A stretch of DNA of 31,715 nucleotides, taken from JACKAN01 sp964502735 (GTDB lineage: Bacteria > Bdellovibrionota > Bdellovibrionia > Bdellovibrionales > UBA1609). Both the position numbers and the translations under genes were made by a program. This document shows positions 7,994-16,361 of the stretch, in pieces. The notes under the pieces were generated by a model. That model did no database searches. It was not told the DNA's origin and saw only the letters and a list, made by a program, of their open reading frames with translations. The DNA lies in the NCBI GenBank assembly GCA_964502735.1, contig CAZCYD010000034.1, positions 1 through 31,715 on the forward strand. Reading direction: 5' to 3'. Position 1 is the stretch's first letter. Each line of letters opens with the position of its first letter.

Positions 7994-10051
7994 ATGAAGG
8001 TATTATTTTTAAGTGTATTACTGAGTTTAGTTTTTACCCAATCTGTTCATGCGCAATTTGCCTCAAAAAAGGTTTTGCTTGAATGTCGTCATTTGCAACA
8101 TATTGAACTGGCCTATCTTTCTCGCCACATTAATTACTCTTCTCACAATAAGAATATTGAGTCTCGAGTTGTAGATCAGTTTATAAAGAAAATGGACCCC
8201 TCAAAGATTTACCTGTTGGCTTCAGACGTAGAAGAAATTAAAAAAAAGATGGAAAATGTTTTTGAGCAGGTCAAAAAGAATAACTGCTCAAGCATACAGG
8301 CGGCCTACAGTATTTATAAAAAAAGGGTTGGAGATCGAGTTACTTTTGTTAAAGGATTCCTAGACAAAAAATACAAGTTAGATAAAAGCACAGAATTTGT
8401 CTTCGACCCTTCCAAAAGAGAGAACCCCAAAACTTTGGCAGAAGCTAATGCTTTTAACAAAAAGTATATTCACTTCCAGGTTGCAAACTATATAGCCACA
8501 GATATACCCCTAGACGAGGCAAAAAAGAATGTAGTTAAAAACTACGAAAGAATGCTTAAACAAATAGATGAAGAGAAGGAAAGAGATCTTTATTCCATCT
8601 ATCTAGATGCCTTTGCTCATGCCTTAGATCCTCACTCCAGTTACTTATCTGCAGACCAACTAGAAGATTTTGAAATTTCAATGAGATTGTCACTCGAGGG
8701 AATTGGGGCCACCTTAAGTTCAAAAGATGGCTTTACGGTTATCGAGCAGCTTATTCCAGGAGGCTCTGCTGAACGGTCTGGACAGCTTAAACCTAAGGAT
8801 AAGATTGTAGCTGTAGCCCAGGAGAAAACTGAAAAATTTCAAAACGTCATAGATATGGACCTGAGAGATGTCGTTCGCCTAATTCGAGGAGCAAAGGGCA
8901 CGACAGTTCGTCTGCAGATTTTAAGAAAAGACGAAAAGGGTGGGAATAAGAGATTTGAAGTGGCTTTAATGCGCGATCGCATTAAGCTTGAAGATGAAGC
9001 CGCCAGTATTGAGTACTTTGAAAAAGAGGCCAATGGCAAAAAATTTAAACTGGGTTTAATAAACTTACCCTCATTCTACTCGGACAACAGGGGGCAAGGG
9101 CGTTCTGCTGCTAACGATGTGGCAAAACTATTAAAAGAGGCCAATGAAAAGGGTGTTGATGGTTTGGTGTTTGATTTGTCCACAAACGGTGGAGGGTCTT
9201 TGGATGACGCCGTGAAAATTGCGGGTCTCTTTTTTAAGACCGGTAATGTTGTTAAACAGTCTTCTCGCGATCCTGGTAAAAGCGAGCTAGAGTTGGCCGA
9301 CGTCAATCCGTTAGTCAATTGGAATAAGCCAGTTGTAGTTTTAATTAGTCGAATTAGTGCTAGTGCATCAGAAATTGTTTCTGGTACTTTAAAGGACTAC
9401 GAAAGAGCGGTCATTGTTGGCGGAGATCATACTTTTGGGAAGGGGAGTGTGCAGTCTGTAGAGCCCTTGCCCCCGGGATTAGGTGCGTTGAAGACCACAG
9501 TGGGAATGTTTTTTACTCCAGGAGGTAGTTCAACTCAGCACAAGGGGGTTGATTCTGATATTGTGTTTCCCAGTGCTTATTCTACCGATGAAATCGGAGA
9601 AAAAACTTTAGATTATTCACTTCCCCCCAAACGCTTGACTCCCTTTAAGTCGCCTACAGCCTATGTAACTAAGGGGCCAGACAAATGGGATAAAATAACA
9701 GCTTCGGATATTTTGAAGTTAAAAACGGCATCAGAATCTCGTATAAAGGAAAACTCAGACTTCAAAAAGATTGTTGAGAATATCTCAAAATCAAAAGAAA
9801 AGGGCAGGGTTATAAAGGTTACAGAAATTCTGGACAAAACGAAGTCCACTAAAGGTGAGGAAGACCCTGAAGAGGAAGAGGACTCTGGCAAAGTCCTAAC
9901 TAAAAAGGAAAAACTAGAGAAGTACAAAAAGCGGGCCGACATACAAGAAAGCTTAAATATACTTGCAGACCTTGTAACCCTAAAGAGAAATGCTCCCATT
10001 ACTATTGGGAAGTCGGGTCACGAAAAAGAGAAAGATAATCCTAAGAATTGA
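7994..10051 (+). CDS. prc: Tail-specific / C-terminal processing protease (S41)
   Basis: Periplasmic serine protease that cuts proteins with exposed non-polar C-termini. The signal peptide ends near SVHA|QF. An N-terminal Tsp-type helical domain, a PDZ domain (around GIGATLSSKDGF to LKPKDKIVAV) and the S41 catalytic domain follow. FDLSTNGGGSLDDAV carries the strand-loop signature, and the dyad is Ser457 (middle Ser of SASAS) with Lys483 in FGKGSVQ, 26 residues apart. The 685 residues match the E. coli Prc type (about 680) rather than the shorter CtpA type. The C-terminus is highly charged (EEDPEEEED, then Lys-rich). A strong ribosome site, AAAAGGAC, precedes the ATG. In predatory bacteria such proteases are often many; the role here is probably envelope protein turnover. 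Confidence 0.93.
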   Translation: MKVLFLSVLLSLVFTQSVHAQFASKKVLLECRHLQHIELAYLSRHINYSSHNKNIESRVVDQFIKKMDPSKIYLLASDVEEIKKKMENVFEQVKKNNCSSIQAAYSIYKKRVGDRVTFVKGFLDKKYKLDKSTEFVFDPSKRENPKTLAEANAFNKKYIHFQVANYIATDIPLDEAKKNVVKNYERMLKQIDEEKERDLYSIYLDAFAHALDPHSSYLSADQLEDFEISMRLSLEGIGATLSSKDGFTVIEQLIPGGSAERSGQLKPKDKIVAVAQEKTEKFQNVIDMDLRDVVRLIRGAKGTTVRLQILRKDEKGGNKRFEVALMRDRIKLEDEAASIEYFEKEANGKKFKLGLINLPSFYSDNRGQGRSAANDVAKLLKEANEKGVDGLVFDLSTNGGGSLDDAVKIAGLFFKTGNVVKQSSRDPGKSELELADVNPLVNWNKPVVVLISRISASASEIVSGTLKDYERAVIVGGDHTFGKGSVQSVEPLPPGLGALKTTVGMFFTPGGSSTQHKGVDSDIVFPSAYSTDEIGEKTLDYSLPPKRLTPFKSPTAYVTKGPDKWDKITASDILKLKTASESRIKENSDFKKIVENISKSKEKGRVIKVTEILDKTKSTKGEEDPEEEEDSGKVLTKKEKLEKYKKRADIQESLNILADLVTLKRNAPITIGKSGHEKEKDNPKN

Positions 10052-10054
10052 CAA

Positions 10055-10081
10055 CTATACGGGGCGTTAGTACCCCTATAG
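10055..10081. promoter_or_regulatory. Inverted repeat abutting the E1 alpha start codon
   Basis: CTATA(c)GGGG and CCCCTATAG flank an 8-base loop, ending one base before ATG 10083. No Shine-Dalgarno sequence lies in between. It could be an operator, an RNA hairpin limiting translation, or a weak end for the protease transcript (there is no T-tract). Confidence 0.45.
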
Positions 10082-10082
10082 T

Positions 10083-11153
10083 ATGACAAACTTTACACCG
10101 GCGAGTTCGCAGGAATCAGGCTTAAAACCTGCGACCTCACAGAAATCAAAAGATCCTTCGCAATTGTTTCAACTTCCTAAGGGGCTCCTTTTAAAAATTC
10201 ATGACCTAATGGTGAAATCGAGAGTTCTGGAGGAGCGACTCATTAAAATATATAAAGCAGGTGATGCCTTTTTTTGGATAGGTGGACCTGGGGAGGAAGC
10301 CTTTGGGGTTCCATTGGGTTTGCTTGCTAAAAGGGGGCAAGGTCCTGAGTACGATTGGCTGCACTTACATTACCGTTGCACACCTACGTTATTAGCCCTA
10401 GGCATGCCTATGGTGGATTCCATTCGCCTTATTATGAATAAGGCTACAGATCCGAGTACGGGGGGAAGAAATTTCTCCAATCACTATTGTTATCCTGAGT
10501 GGAACGTGGCTCCTGTTACGTCGCCAATAGAGGTGCAGTACACTCAGGCTTTGGGTACGGCATGGGTACAAAAGAGAACAAACAAAGGTAGCGTGACTAT
10601 TGTGACGGGTGGGGATGCCGGCACGGCTGAAGGGGATTTTGCTAGTTGTTTGGTGTGGGCCACACGAAAGGGTAAGGAATTACCAATGTTGATAACTGTG
10701 CAAAATAATCAATGGGGGATTTCCACTCCATTTGACGAGCAACATGGCGAGGAGTTCATTGCTCACAGGGGTAAAGCCTTTGGTATGAAAACCATGGTTA
10801 TTAATGGCAATGATCCTGAAGAGTCCTATATTAAATTGCAAGAGGCTCTGGACTATATTCGCAGTGAAGGTAAGCCTGTTTTGTTAGAAGCCATGGTGTC
10901 TCGGCTTTATGGTCACTCTTCAGCTTCTGGAGCCAACAAAGTTGATGAAGAAGATTGTCTTGAGGTCTTTGAGAAAAAACTTATACAGGCGGGTTATTTA
11001 ACAAAAGAAGAGGCTGAGGAGTTGTTTAAAAAGTATGAAATTGAAGCCAAACAAGCTCAAGAGTTGGTTCGGAGTGAACCAGATCCAACTTCTGAGAGTG
11101 TATGGGAACACTTCTATGCCAACAACGAAAATGGGAACTGGAGGGAGTTCTAA
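10083..11153 (+). CDS. 2-oxoacid dehydrogenase E1 component, alpha subunit
   Basis: Thiamine-diphosphate-dependent subunit of a branched-chain 2-oxoacid or pyruvate dehydrogenase complex. GGPGEEAFG (about 67-75) and the substrate-side HLHYR loop are present. The ThDP/Mg motif is GDAGTAEGDF (177-186) with QNNQWGIS 30 residues on; the family usually has GDG, so Gly is replaced by Ala at 179 and the next position is Gly. GHSSASG near 280 matches the phosphorylation-loop region. At 356 residues the size fits. It ends directly before the beta subunit ATG (TAA ATG), so the pair is translated together. Which oxoacid is used cannot be fixed; the branched-chain type is my preference. No E2 or E3 gene is in the window. 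Confidence 0.88.
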   Translation: MTNFTPASSQESGLKPATSQKSKDPSQLFQLPKGLLLKIHDLMVKSRVLEERLIKIYKAGDAFFWIGGPGEEAFGVPLGLLAKRGQGPEYDWLHLHYRCTPTLLALGMPMVDSIRLIMNKATDPSTGGRNFSNHYCYPEWNVAPVTSPIEVQYTQALGTAWVQKRTNKGSVTIVTGGDAGTAEGDFASCLVWATRKGKELPMLITVQNNQWGISTPFDEQHGEEFIAHRGKAFGMKTMVINGNDPEESYIKLQEALDYIRSEGKPVLLEAMVSRLYGHSSASGANKVDEEDCLEVFEKKLIQAGYLTKEEAEELFKKYEIEAKQAQELVRSEPDPTSESVWEHFYANNENGNWREF

Positions 11154-12209
11154 ATGGCAAATATGGCTCAAGCCATTCGGATGGCTCTTCATTACGGAGA
11201 GCAGTCGCTTGGTGTAAAAGATATTTTTGGTCAAGACGTTGGAGCTCCTTTAGGTGGGGTTTTTACCGCAACTCAGGGTTTAGAAACAGCTTGGAACACG
11301 CCTTTAGACGAAAGAGGGATAGTTGGAATGGCTACAGGTATCGCTATGACAGGCGAGAGGTGTGTTGCTGAAATTCAGTTTTGTGATTACATTTTCAATA
11401 CGATTGATCTTTTAAAAATGATTGGTAATCTTCGTTGGTCCACCAGCGGAAAATGTGGATTTCCTTTGGTTTTGATGACTCCTGTAGGTGCAGGAATTCG
11501 CGGTTCGATTTATCATAGTCATAGCTTTGACTCCTGGGCTGTAAGGATTCCGGGCTGGAAAGTTGTAATGCCCTCCACTCCTTTGGATGCTTATGGCTTG
11601 ATGTTATCGGCAATTGAAGACCCTAACCCAGTTTTGTTTTTAAAACCGAAGGCCTTGATGAGGGTGAGGGGCGAAGAGTTGATCCCTGGTGAGCCCTCTA
11701 CCGAAAAAGAATTAAAACAAATGATAGATGCTCCTATTGGGGATCGATCTCAGTGGAAGCCTCAATGGCCCGACTTAAAAGACTATAGAGTACCTATTGG
11801 TCAAGCTAAAGTGACTCGAGTGGGAGAGCATATCACGGTAGTGAGTTATGGGCGCAGCCTACTTTTGTGCAACAAAGTGGCTGACGGTTTGGCTGCTGAA
11901 AATATAAGTGTTGAAGTTATTGATCTCAGATCTTTATATCCTTATGATTGGAAAACGGTTTCGGCTTCTATCCGCAAGACCGGACGTGTTGTTTTTGTTA
12001 ATGAAGATACGGAAGTTACCAATTTTGGTGAGCACTTAGCTTATCGAACCACCCAAGAAATATTTTACGAGTTGATGGCTCGCCCCAAGGTTCTTGCCGG
12101 AAGGCATTTGCCGGGGATTGGACTTCATCCTAATCTAGAAGATGTTTCCGTTCCTGGAATAGACTCTATAGAGGTTGCTGTGCGAGAAACTCTGCACGAG
12201 GTTCCATAA
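11154..12209 (+). CDS. 2-oxoacid dehydrogenase E1 component, beta subunit
   Basis: Partner of the preceding alpha subunit. The N-terminal transketolase pyrimidine-binding domain (about residues 1-190, with EIQFCDYIFNTIDLL and GAGIRGSIYHSHS) is followed by the C-terminal transketolase domain (ITVVSYGRSLLLC, EVIDLRSLYPYDW, VVFVNEDTEVTNFGEHLA). At 351 residues it is close to the 325-350 usual for BkdB/PdhB. GGAGGG sits about 10 bases before the ATG, inside the end of the alpha gene. The order alpha-beta without a space is typical of split E1 operons. The following genes are unrelated, so E2 (lipoyl transferase) and E3 must be encoded elsewhere. Confidence 0.92.
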   Translation: MANMAQAIRMALHYGEQSLGVKDIFGQDVGAPLGGVFTATQGLETAWNTPLDERGIVGMATGIAMTGERCVAEIQFCDYIFNTIDLLKMIGNLRWSTSGKCGFPLVLMTPVGAGIRGSIYHSHSFDSWAVRIPGWKVVMPSTPLDAYGLMLSAIEDPNPVLFLKPKALMRVRGEELIPGEPSTEKELKQMIDAPIGDRSQWKPQWPDLKDYRVPIGQAKVTRVGEHITVVSYGRSLLLCNKVADGLAAENISVEVIDLRSLYPYDWKTVSASIRKTGRVVFVNEDTEVTNFGEHLAYRTTQEIFYELMARPKVLAGRHLPGIGLHPNLEDVSVPGIDSIEVAVRETLHEVP

Positions 12210-12281
12210 ATTTGAACATCACAATTATTGGTTGCAATTATTAACAGAAGATCGTCAGGGTTATCACTTTGGAAAAGCAGT

Positions 12282-13136
12282 ATGAATAAAACCTTAAGTA
12301 AAATTTTAGATAAAAATTTAGATAAAAAAAAGTCAAAAAAGAAATCAAAAGACTTGGTTGATTTTGATAAGTACCATTATTATTTAAGATCAGTTCAATC
12401 ACCTGAAAATGATGTTAAATTTTTGCAAAAAACCTACAAGGAGTTAAAGAGTAAAAACCCTGAAACTTTGTGCGAGGATTTTTGTGGAACATTTGCTATA
12501 TGTTGTGAGTGGGTCAAGCTTAATGACAGATATAAAGCTATCGGTATAGACTTAGATTCTGAACCCATAGCCTATGGAGAAGTCCACCACAGACCTCAAC
12601 TCACAGTCAGCCAAAGTCGAAGATTGTCGATTATTCAAGAAAATGTTTTGGCAAAGAACTTGCCAAAAGCAGATATAGTTTTAGCTTCAAACTTTTCTTA
12701 CTACATTTTTAAACAAAGAGCAGATCTTATTGCCTATTTTTCTAGTGCCTTAAATCGATGCAAAAAACAGGGGTTATTCATCATCGATAGTTTTGGTGGA
12801 CCTGAGTGCATGCAAGCTATTGAAGAAGAAACTGACTATGGAGATTTTAAATATTTTTGGGATCAAGACTCTTACGATCCCGTTACTAACTATGCACAGT
12901 TTTATATTCACTATAAGCGCAAGGGTGAAAAAAAACGCGAAAAAGTTTTTTCTTACGACTGGAGACTGTGGTCTCTGCCCGAATTAAAAGAAGCCTTGTT
13001 AGATGCCGGCTTTCGTAAAGTTCATATTTACTGGGAGGGTGAGGATGAGGAAGGTGATGGAAATGGCGAATTCACAAGAGTGGAAACTGGTGAAGAAGTC
13101 AGAGCTTGGGTGGCTTATTTAGTGGCTGAAGCTTGA
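12282..13136 (+). CDS. Class I SAM-dependent methyltransferase, substrate unknown
   Basis: Cytosolic protein of 284 residues. A Lys-rich N-terminus (KKKSKKKSK) precedes a Rossmann-type methyltransferase core. LCEDFCGTF is a variant of the glycine-rich SAM loop, IGIDLDSE gives the acidic residue after strand 2, and ADIVLASNFSYYIF fits the motif after strand 4. GLFIIDSFGG and the C-terminal ALLDAGFRKVHIYWEG complete the fold. The start ATG 12282 is chosen because GGA lies 8 bases upstream; the longer frame would need a TTG at 12228. The protein or small-molecule target cannot be told. It is 72 bases from the E1 beta gene and may be transcribed with it. Confidence 0.75.
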   Translation: MNKTLSKILDKNLDKKKSKKKSKDLVDFDKYHYYLRSVQSPENDVKFLQKTYKELKSKNPETLCEDFCGTFAICCEWVKLNDRYKAIGIDLDSEPIAYGEVHHRPQLTVSQSRRLSIIQENVLAKNLPKADIVLASNFSYYIFKQRADLIAYFSSALNRCKKQGLFIIDSFGGPECMQAIEEETDYGDFKYFWDQDSYDPVTNYAQFYIHYKRKGEKKREKVFSYDWRLWSLPELKEALLDAGFRKVHIYWEGEDEEGDGNGEFTRVETGEEVRAWVAYLVAEA

Positions 13137-13470
13137 GGCTAAGCTTTTGTCAAAATTGAGACATCCATCAATGACAATCTTTCTGTTGTTTGGGGTGGTT
13201 CCTTTTTGAGTTTGCTGCAGTACATTTTGCTGTAAAAGTTATCTTGGCCTCAAATAGATCTTGAACTAAGAATCTCTTAAGGATTATTCTGACCCCCAGC
13301 CTCTTAAGGAAATCTTTTGATTACCTAAGAGATGTTGCGGTCAAACATCAGTATCTCAATAATCTCTTTCAGAAAAAGTTTACACCTAAGAGTGTTTCTT
13401 GCTGTTTGCAGTAAGCTTGCAGGCAGCCTGTAGTTTAGCAACGTAGAGTAGAGAGGTTTAAAAGTTAGAT
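13137..13470. other. 334-bp intergenic region with repeated CTCTTAAGG/CCTAAGAG motifs
   Basis: No gene is supported here. The region contains CTCTTAAGG in direct orientation at 13274-13282 and 13301-13309, and its near-complement CCTAAGAG at 13324-13331 and 13386-13393. The pairs can form alternative hairpins (for example ATCTCTTAAGG with CCTAAGAGAT). It could be a structured leader of the secreted-protein gene, a small RNA or an operator array. The only reverse frame here (13325-13546) overlaps the next gene and resembles nothing known to me. Confidence 0.5.
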
Positions 13471-14067
13471 ATGAAAAGGATTTTTTTGTTAGTGCAGCTG
13501 CTAGCTTTTGTCGTTGAGGTTCATGCACAGAACTCAGGTAATTCAAGTCATTCGAATATAGGTCCCATGCGCTACCAGCACACTTGTAAGTTAGTAGCCG
13601 GTGAGAGTCCTTGGAGGACTTTTCATTTTGCTCCTTCGGTAGATCCTAAAACTGTGGAACTCGCGACCATGTTTGCCTTTTTGATTGCCGATTGGGCCGA
13701 GCCTGAAAGGTGGAGCGTGCCGCACCATTCCTTAAAGGTTCATTTTTATCCAGTAAATGACTTTATGGTGAGCACTGTAGACATTTCAGGATTGGGGCTT
13801 GATGAACAAACTTCCTTTATTGGTGAGTTTGCAGATTTAAAGGGGGCTTTGGCCTTCGTAATTTTTGTGTCGGGCACAAAACAAGTGATATTGCGGTATC
13901 AATACGAGGCGGTAGACTCTACTCAAGAGCCCGTGAGGGAAGCCATTTATGAGTGTGAGCACCCCAATCCAAAGTTTAACCCACTGATGTGGGTGGAAAA
14001 CCACCGGTTTGGAGACACCGTTCAAAACTTACTTAAGCGTGTTCGGTCTTCAAGTCTTGAGCAGTAA
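13471..14067 (+). CDS. Secreted hypothetical protein
   Basis: Not recognised. A clear signal peptide (FLLVQLLAFVVEVHA|QN) predicts export. The mature part of about 179 residues is mostly beta-prone, with two cysteines (in QHTCKL and YECEHP) that could form one disulfide, and ends in a basic stretch, LLKRVRSSSLEQ. GAGAGG lies about 15 bases before the ATG, which is far for a ribosome site. Its last 35 bases overlap the end of the convergent pyrE gene. The signal peptide and the full-length frame against pyrE support a real gene. Confidence 0.65.
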   Translation: MKRIFLLVQLLAFVVEVHAQNSGNSSHSNIGPMRYQHTCKLVAGESPWRTFHFAPSVDPKTVELATMFAFLIADWAEPERWSVPHHSLKVHFYPVNDFMVSTVDISGLGLDEQTSFIGEFADLKGALAFVIFVSGTKQVILRYQYEAVDSTQEPVREAIYECEHPNPKFNPLMWVENHRFGDTVQNLLKRVRSSSLEQ

Positions 14068-14557
14068 ATAGGGCCGTCATTTTTAATCCTAACTCGTCTA
14101 GTTTTTTAGTGCTTTGCCCACGGTAGATCACACACAAAACTTGGTCGATGAGGGCCCCTTGTCCGCGTAAGGCTTGGGTACTTTCCAGTACCTGGCCTCC
14201 AGTGGTGATTACATCTTCGATAATACAGATTTTTTTATCTTTAAAATCTAAGCCCTCTGCAAACTGGCATGTGCCGTAATTCTTAGGCTCCTTTCGAACA
14301 AACAGGCAGGGCAGCCCCGTTTTTAGGGAAAGGGCTGTGGCCACAGGTATTCCACCCATTTCTAGTCCTGCGAGAACCTCTGTGTCTGAAGGGATGAGTT
14401 CGGACATGTGCTGTGCGATTTGACTTAAAATCTGAGGTTGAGCTTCAAATCGATATTTGTCGAAATACTCATCAGATATAAGGCCCGATCTCAAGGTGAA
14501 CTTTCCTGTTAAATGAGAAATTTCGTAAATGGTTCTTGCAAGCTCTTTTTTTGTCAT
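14033..14557 (-). CDS. pyrE: Orotate phosphoribosyltransferase
   Basis: Pyrimidine biosynthesis enzyme that converts orotate and PRPP to OMP. The type I phosphoribosyltransferase PRPP motif is ICIIEDVITTGGQV (about 110-123). An N-terminal FTLRSGLISDEYFD and a GLEMGGIPVA phosphate-binding loop are present, as is the catalytic flexible-loop area VRKEPKNYGTCQFAEG. At 174 residues it is somewhat shorter than the 200-215 common in proteobacteria and similar to archaeal and other short forms. AAAGGA lies 7 bases upstream of the ATG. It stands alone on its strand, and its 3' end overlaps the neighbouring secreted-protein gene by 35 bases. Confidence 0.93.
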   Translation of the reverse strand: MTKKELARTIYEISHLTGKFTLRSGLISDEYFDKYRFEAQPQILSQIAQHMSELIPSDTEVLAGLEMGGIPVATALSLKTGLPCLFVRKEPKNYGTCQFAEGLDFKDKKICIIEDVITTGGQVLESTQALRGQGALIDQVLCVIYRGQSTKKLDELGLKMTALFTAQDLKTEHA

Positions 14558-14639
14558 CTTTTTCCTTTAAACGCTTTGGTAACAGTGACGTTTTGCTACC
14601 TGTTGAGAGTTCTACTCTAATTAAAACGCCTTTGTAAGA

Positions 14640-14667
14640 TTGGCAAGATCTTTGCTTTTTTTATTTA
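14640..14667 (+). promoter_or_regulatory. Candidate promoter for the small membrane peptide
   Basis: TTGGCA (14640-14645) and TATTTA (14662-14667) are separated by 16 bases, pointing at the ORF starting at 14689. Found by eye; AT-rich surroundings make chance matches likely. Confidence 0.25.
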
Positions 14668-14688
14668 ATGGGTAGGAGTGGGGTCAAA

Positions 14689-14781
14689 ATGCACACAAAA
14701 GCCATATTTATAATACTCGTTCTTATGACAATACTAATGTTAATAGCGACGAGATCAATCATAGGGGTGTTTGAACTGTGA
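14689..14781 (+). CDS. Possible 30-residue single-pass membrane peptide
   Basis: A short frame starts MHTKAIFIILVLM and ends IIGVFEL: one hydrophobic helix with a basic residue on either side (K4, R22). AGGAG followed by GGGG lies 6-11 bases before the ATG, and promoter-like boxes lie further upstream. It occupies the space between pyrE and cutA, opposite to both. Small hydrophobic peptides like this are often missed by gene finders. Nothing identifies a family or partner, and a chance frame is possible. Confidence 0.35.
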   Translation: MHTKAIFIILVLMTILMLIATRSIIGVFEL

Positions 14782-14793
14782 AAAAAAAGCAGA

Positions 14794-15114
14794 TTAAGTC
14801 TCGGTCTCGCTACGTAGCCAGTCTAAGTAGGATTGGGAACCAGACTGGATGGGTAGAAAAATTAAGCAAGGGCATGTGTAAGGGTGTATTTCCTGGAGTG
14901 TTTCCTCTAGTTTAGATTTTAATTTAGACTGAGTTTTTAAAATTAGTACAGATTCGCTGTCAATTTTCATAGAGCCTTCCCAATTATAAATGGAAGTCAT
15001 GTTAGGAAGGATATTTGCGCAAGCGATAAGTTTTTTTTCTAATAAAATCTGAGCGATCCGTTGTGCAGATGTTGAGTTGGGAAGTGTTGTGTAGGCTAGG
15101 CAAAACTCGTTCAT
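14794..15114 (-). CDS. cutA: CutA1 divalent-cation tolerance family protein
   Basis: Small cytosolic trimeric protein of the CutA1 family, 106 residues as usual. Family signatures are present: an N-terminal TTLPN, LLEKKLIACANILPNMTSIYNWEG, a central SVLILKTQ and HPYTCPCLIFLPI, followed by YLDWL. CutA1 was linked to copper tolerance in E. coli, but its molecular role is still unclear. The ATG overlaps the stop of the CNNM gene in an ATGA, so it is translationally coupled to that membrane protein. This fits a shared theme of metal-ion handling, though that is an inference. Confidence 0.9.
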   Translation of the reverse strand: MNEFCLAYTTLPNSTSAQRIAQILLEKKLIACANILPNMTSIYNWEGSMKIDSESVLILKTQSKLKSKLEETLQEIHPYTCPCLIFLPIQSGSQSYLDWLRSETET

Positions 15115-16145
15115 TTATTTGCCGTGCTTTTTCTAAGCCGCCAAGTGTCCAGAGCCAATTTTCTCATGTCCTCGACGTCATCGTATTCGTCGACAATTTC
15201 TACACCTAAGAGTGTTTCAATAGTGTCCTCTAGGGTGACAATTCCGGCAGTGCTCCCATACTCATCAACAACTAAAAATAAATGCTCATTTCTTTTGATA
15301 AATTGGTCGAGGGCTGCAGATACCGAGATGTCTTCGGGTACGGCATGAATGGGAGATTTCAGCTTTTCTAAGGGTAAATCATCTAGGTCGTGTGATGCCG
15401 CCTCTAAAATTTTATACCGGTGAACAACACCCTCTACATGATCTAAATCTGTTGAATAAATAGGGATGCGAGAGAAACGAATAGGTTTATGCTTTTCCAT
15501 AACGTGAGCAACGGTTTCATTTTTATTAAAAGCATACATGACAGATCGAGGAGTCATAATTTCTGAGACTTCAACGTCATCAAGTAATAAAAGATTTTTT
15601 ATAATACGTGATTCTTTTTGTCTTATGGAACCTTCATTAGCGCCAATTTCAGCTGTGACAATCATTTCCTCGCGGGTGACTTGCTTGACATTTTTTTTAG
15701 ACAGTAGGGTAGAGATGAAATTGGAAAGCATGACCAAAGGGTAAGTGGCATAAATCAGTGCTCTAGTGAAGTAGGCACACAAAGGGGCCAAAGACTTCCA
15801 GTGTGTAGCTCCAAGTGTTTTGGGTATAATCTCAGAGAAAATAAGTATGATAAAGGTCAAGGCTGCAGAGAAGAAAGCCACATAGTGACTACCAAATGCA
15901 ATTAGGGCTTGAGCCCCGACCCCAGTGGCTCCGACAGTGTTGGCAATGGTGTTTAGGGTTAAAATCGCGGCGAGAGGTTGGTCAATATTAAGTTTGAGAT
16001 CAAAAAGAATTTCGCCGTATTTTTTGCCCTGATTTTTCATTAGGGCTATGTAAGCCGGGGACACCGACAGTATGACAGATTCCATCAGGGAACAAATAAA
16101 GGATACAATTACAGCTAAAGAAAAATACACTATTAAAAGCGTCAC
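15111..16145 (-). CDS. CNNM/CorC-type membrane protein (DUF21 + CBS pair)
   Basis: Inner-membrane protein of the CNNM/CorB family, linked in other bacteria to Mg2+ or Co2+ transport. The N-terminal DUF21 domain holds about four membrane segments (residues 1-140, with SLMESVILSVSP and SEIIPKTLG). Two CBS domains follow (around 185-310: VSEIMTPRS, RFSRIPIYS, VVDEYGSTAGIVTLEDTIE). The usual C-terminal CorC_HlyC transporter-associated domain is absent, which fits the 344-residue length. The start is GTG at 16145; no other start is possible before the upstream in-frame stop, and no ribosome site is evident. It is coupled to cutA by a 4-base overlap. Confidence 0.88.
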   Translation of the reverse strand: MTLLIVYFSLAVIVSFICSLMESVILSVSPAYIALMKNQGKKYGEILFDLKLNIDQPLAAILTLNTIANTVGATGVGAQALIAFGSHYVAFFSAALTFIILIFSEIIPKTLGATHWKSLAPLCAYFTRALIYATYPLVMLSNFISTLLSKKNVKQVTREEMIVTAEIGANEGSIRQKESRIIKNLLLLDDVEVSEIMTPRSVMYAFNKNETVAHVMEKHKPIRFSRIPIYSTDLDHVEGVVHRYKILEAASHDLDDLPLEKLKSPIHAVPEDISVSAALDQFIKRNEHLFLVVDEYGSTAGIVTLEDTIETLLGVEIVDEYDDVEDMRKLALDTWRLRKSTANK

Positions 16146-16361
16146 GGGATGTCATTAGATCACTTTCTTGGATTCTTCGTCAACGAGTATAGTAGTAGCA
16201 CGTTGCAATAAAAAAGCCGTTTAATTTAGAGTTAAGCTTAGAAGTCTAAAAGATCTCTTTATTGGTCCCTAGATTGTTGGTCCGTATAGATTAGGCTGCT
16301 TGGCCGCAATTGCATGGCAGGGGCTTATAACAACTTTGATATTTAGGCTGGGTGTTCATTT

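Noticed and set aside
12282..13136. The methyltransferase as the missing ArsM
   Set aside because: It lacks an ArsM-like SAM motif and cysteine pattern, is about 4.5 kb from arsS and is in another transcription unit.
13381..13398. An 18-bp exact match (TACACCTAAGAGTGTTTC) to 15201-15218 inside the CNNM gene
   Set aside because: The match stops at once on both sides, and the surrounding frame at 13381 does not resemble the CNNM protein; most likely chance, though slightly surprising at this length.
13325..13546. A 73-codon minus-strand frame in the spacer
   Set aside because: It overlaps the signal peptide region of the secreted-protein gene, has no ribosome site and resembles no family.
16146..16361. 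The spacer between the ParB-like and CNNM genes as an RNA gene
   Set aside because: I found no convincing tRNA cloverleaf, riboswitch pattern or strong hairpin there.
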